6,544 nucleotides of DNA from Syntrophomonadaceae bacterium (GTDB lineage Bacteria; Bacillota; Dethiobacteria; SKNC01), in contig PWHX01000083.1 in the NCBI GenBank assembly GCA_003555415.1, forward strand, positions 1 through 6,544, read 5' to 3'. Every line of letters begins with the position of its first letter. The first letter of the stretch is position 1. Positions 5,860 through 6,544 of the stretch are shown here, in pieces. A program made the position numbers and the translations under genes. The notes under the pieces are model-generated. The model searched no databases and was not told the origin of the DNA. It saw nothing but the letters and a program-made list of their open reading frames with translations.

Positions 5860-6351
5860 ATGAAACTTGCTAAAAAAGACTTCTTCAACTTAATTATTAT
5901 TTGCGGTATAGTTTCAGCATTAATATACTATTTTACAGGTAACGTTGCTGCTACTATTTCTATCTGGGTTATATACGGGCTGAGTTTATTCTCAGGCAGT
6001 ATTTTTCATTTTATCCTGTCAAAATTCATATCTCACTTACATGTGGAGGTACTGGTAAGCTGGCTTATTTTTTTAATCATAAGCGCTTCCATTGCTGCTA
6101 TGGATTTTTATTTAGTTACCCCCTTATTTCGGGAAGCCTTAGCCTTTCCCCTGCCCTTAAGCTTTTCACCCCTGGTATGGGTTGTTTATGCTTTTATCCT
6201 GGCTATCTTTACCTGTAACCATTACACTTCTAACAGATCATGTCTGGACTGCAGGGGAATAACCCCGAGGGACGGAAATTATTGTGCCCGGTGCGGGATT
6301 TCTCTACAGGTGAAAAAAGAAGAGATGTCCGATCCGGTTGTGGAATCATAA
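5860..6351 (+). CDS. Small membrane protein with C-terminal zinc ribbon, unknown function
   Basis: A 163-residue protein I cannot assign to a named family. Four hydrophobic segments suitable as membrane helices are visible at about residues 8-26, 30-54, 63-86 and 102-119. A short cytoplasmic-type tail follows with a zinc-ribbon pattern, CLDC at 128-131 and CARC at 142-145, in a context (GNYCARCG) like the zinc-ribbon tails of many Firmicute membrane proteins. The tail ends with an acidic stretch. The ATG at 5860 is supported by the purine-rich AAGGGAAGG upstream (ending at 5850). The gene sits between miaB and mutS with its own candidate promoter and a terminator right after it, so it is probably a separate unit. 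Role and partners are unknown; the two CxxC pairs suggest metal binding or protein contact at the membrane face. Confidence 0.85.
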   Translation: MKLAKKDFFNLIIICGIVSALIYYFTGNVAATISIWVIYGLSLFSGSIFHFILSKFISHLHVEVLVSWLIFLIISASIAAMDFYLVTPLFREALAFPLPLSFSPLVWVVYAFILAIFTCNHYTSNRSCLDCRGITPRDGNYCARCGISLQVKKEEMSDPVVES

Positions 6352-6370
6352 AAAAAAATAGCGAGCATTT

Positions 6371-6393
6371 GGAGCCCTTTGGTTCCTTTTTTT
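6371..6393 (+). terminator. Rho-independent terminator before mutS
   Basis: Stem GGAGCC/GGTTCC (6371-6376 and 6381-6386, one G-T pair), loop CTTT, then seven T (6387-6393). It lies 20 bases after the stop of the zinc-ribbon protein gene. An A-run at 6350-6358 upstream means the reverse transcript would also meet a T-run, so it may work in both directions. It separates mutS from upstream transcription. Confidence 0.8.
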
Positions 6394-6418
6394 ATGAGTA
6401 AAGAAATACCTCATCTAT

Positions 6419-6454
6419 GTTATAATTGTTATAATTGTTATAATTGTTATAATT
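6419..6454 (+). repeat. Four tandem 9-bp repeats carrying extended -10 elements
   Basis: Four exact copies of GTTATAATT (6419-6427, 6428-6436, 6437-6445, 6446-6454). Each has TATAAT (6421, 6430, 6439 and 6448), and each is preceded by TGT, giving TGnTATAAT four times. No degenerate fifth copy is seen on either side. The array lies 33 bases before the mutS start. Confidence 0.95.
6426..6453 (+). promoter_or_regulatory. mutS: mutS promoter(s) within the repeat array
   Basis: Each repeat is a possible sigma-A extended -10. The last copy (TATAAT 6448-6453) also has TTGTTA (6426-6431) 16 bases upstream as a 4-of-6 -35 supplied by the repeat itself, and would start transcripts near 6460, about 28 bases before the mutS codon. 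The first copy has no recognisable -35. Which copies are used cannot be told from sequence. Confidence 0.65.
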
Positions 6455-6487
6455 TTTGAAGGGAATTAATTGGAAGGGTGAGCTTAA

Positions 6488-6544
6488 TTGTCTAAAGTAA
6501 CACCAATGATTAGACAGTACTGGGACATAAAAAATGAGCATGAA
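6488..6544 (+). CDS. mutS: DNA mismatch repair protein MutS (N-terminal fragment, runs off the window)
   Basis: The first 19 codons of a gene cut by the window end. The peptide, with TPMIRQYWDIKNEHE after the first four residues, is the characteristic MutS opening (TPMMxQYxxIKxxH in the family), the stretch leading into mismatch-binding domain I. MutS recognises mismatches and small loops in newly replicated DNA and recruits MutL. The TTG start at 6488 is placed by the upstream AAGGGTGAG (6474-6482, including GGTGA) at suitable spacing and by alignment with family N-termini. It is separated from the previous gene by a terminator and has its own promoter array. Everything beyond residue 19, including the ATPase, is outside the window. 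Confidence 0.9.
   Translation, partial: MSKVTPMIRQYWDIKNEHE

Overview
This window most likely comes from the chromosome of a low-GC, Gram-positive anaerobe of the class Clostridia. The reasons are AT-rich intergenic DNA, strong AGGAGG-type ribosome binding sites, frequent TTG and GTG starts (three of eight genes), sigma-A-type promoters, a miaB...mutS arrangement, and a four-gene set typical of selenium/sulfur handling in anaerobic Firmicutes. No species can be named from the sequence alone.

Layout. (1) Positions 1-58 may hold the last codons of a rightward gene, followed by a leftward alpha/beta-hydrolase (carboxylesterase type) at 92-835. (2) Divergent from it, positions 1056-3972 hold a rightward set: a class V PLP enzyme of the cysteine desulfurase/selenocysteine lyase type, a YedE-type multi-pass membrane transporter, a 75-residue TusA-like protein with a CPxP motif, and a DUF3343 (putative Se/S carrier) protein. 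The first three are closely spaced with good ribosome binding sites. The fourth has its own promoter with consensus -35 and -10 boxes (TTGACA-16-TATAAT). (3) Positions 3973-4370 are noncoding: a REP-like imperfect palindrome, a 10-bp hairpin that probably ends the DUF3343 transcript, low-complexity or eroded DNA, and the miaB promoter. (4) miaB (tRNA ms2i6A methylthiotransferase) fills 4371-5735. A small four-helix membrane protein with a C-terminal zinc ribbon follows at 5860-6351 and ends at a rho-independent terminator. (5) The first 19 codons of mutS start at TTG 6488. They are preceded by four tandem copies of a 9-bp unit, each carrying a consensus extended -10 element.

How the genes may work together. 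The desulfurase-like enzyme could release sulfur or selenium as an enzyme-bound persulfide/perselenide. YedE would import a sulfur or selenium compound. The TusA-like and DUF3343 proteins, each with a conserved cysteine motif, could relay the atom. Related genes are known to accompany selD in anaerobes that use selenium in molybdenum hydroxylases, but no selD lies in this window, so the sulfur (thiosulfate) alternative remains open. miaB also consumes sulfur, although nothing ties it transcriptionally to the upstream set.

The two most notable items are the tandem extended -10 array in front of mutS and the compact Se/S trafficking set.
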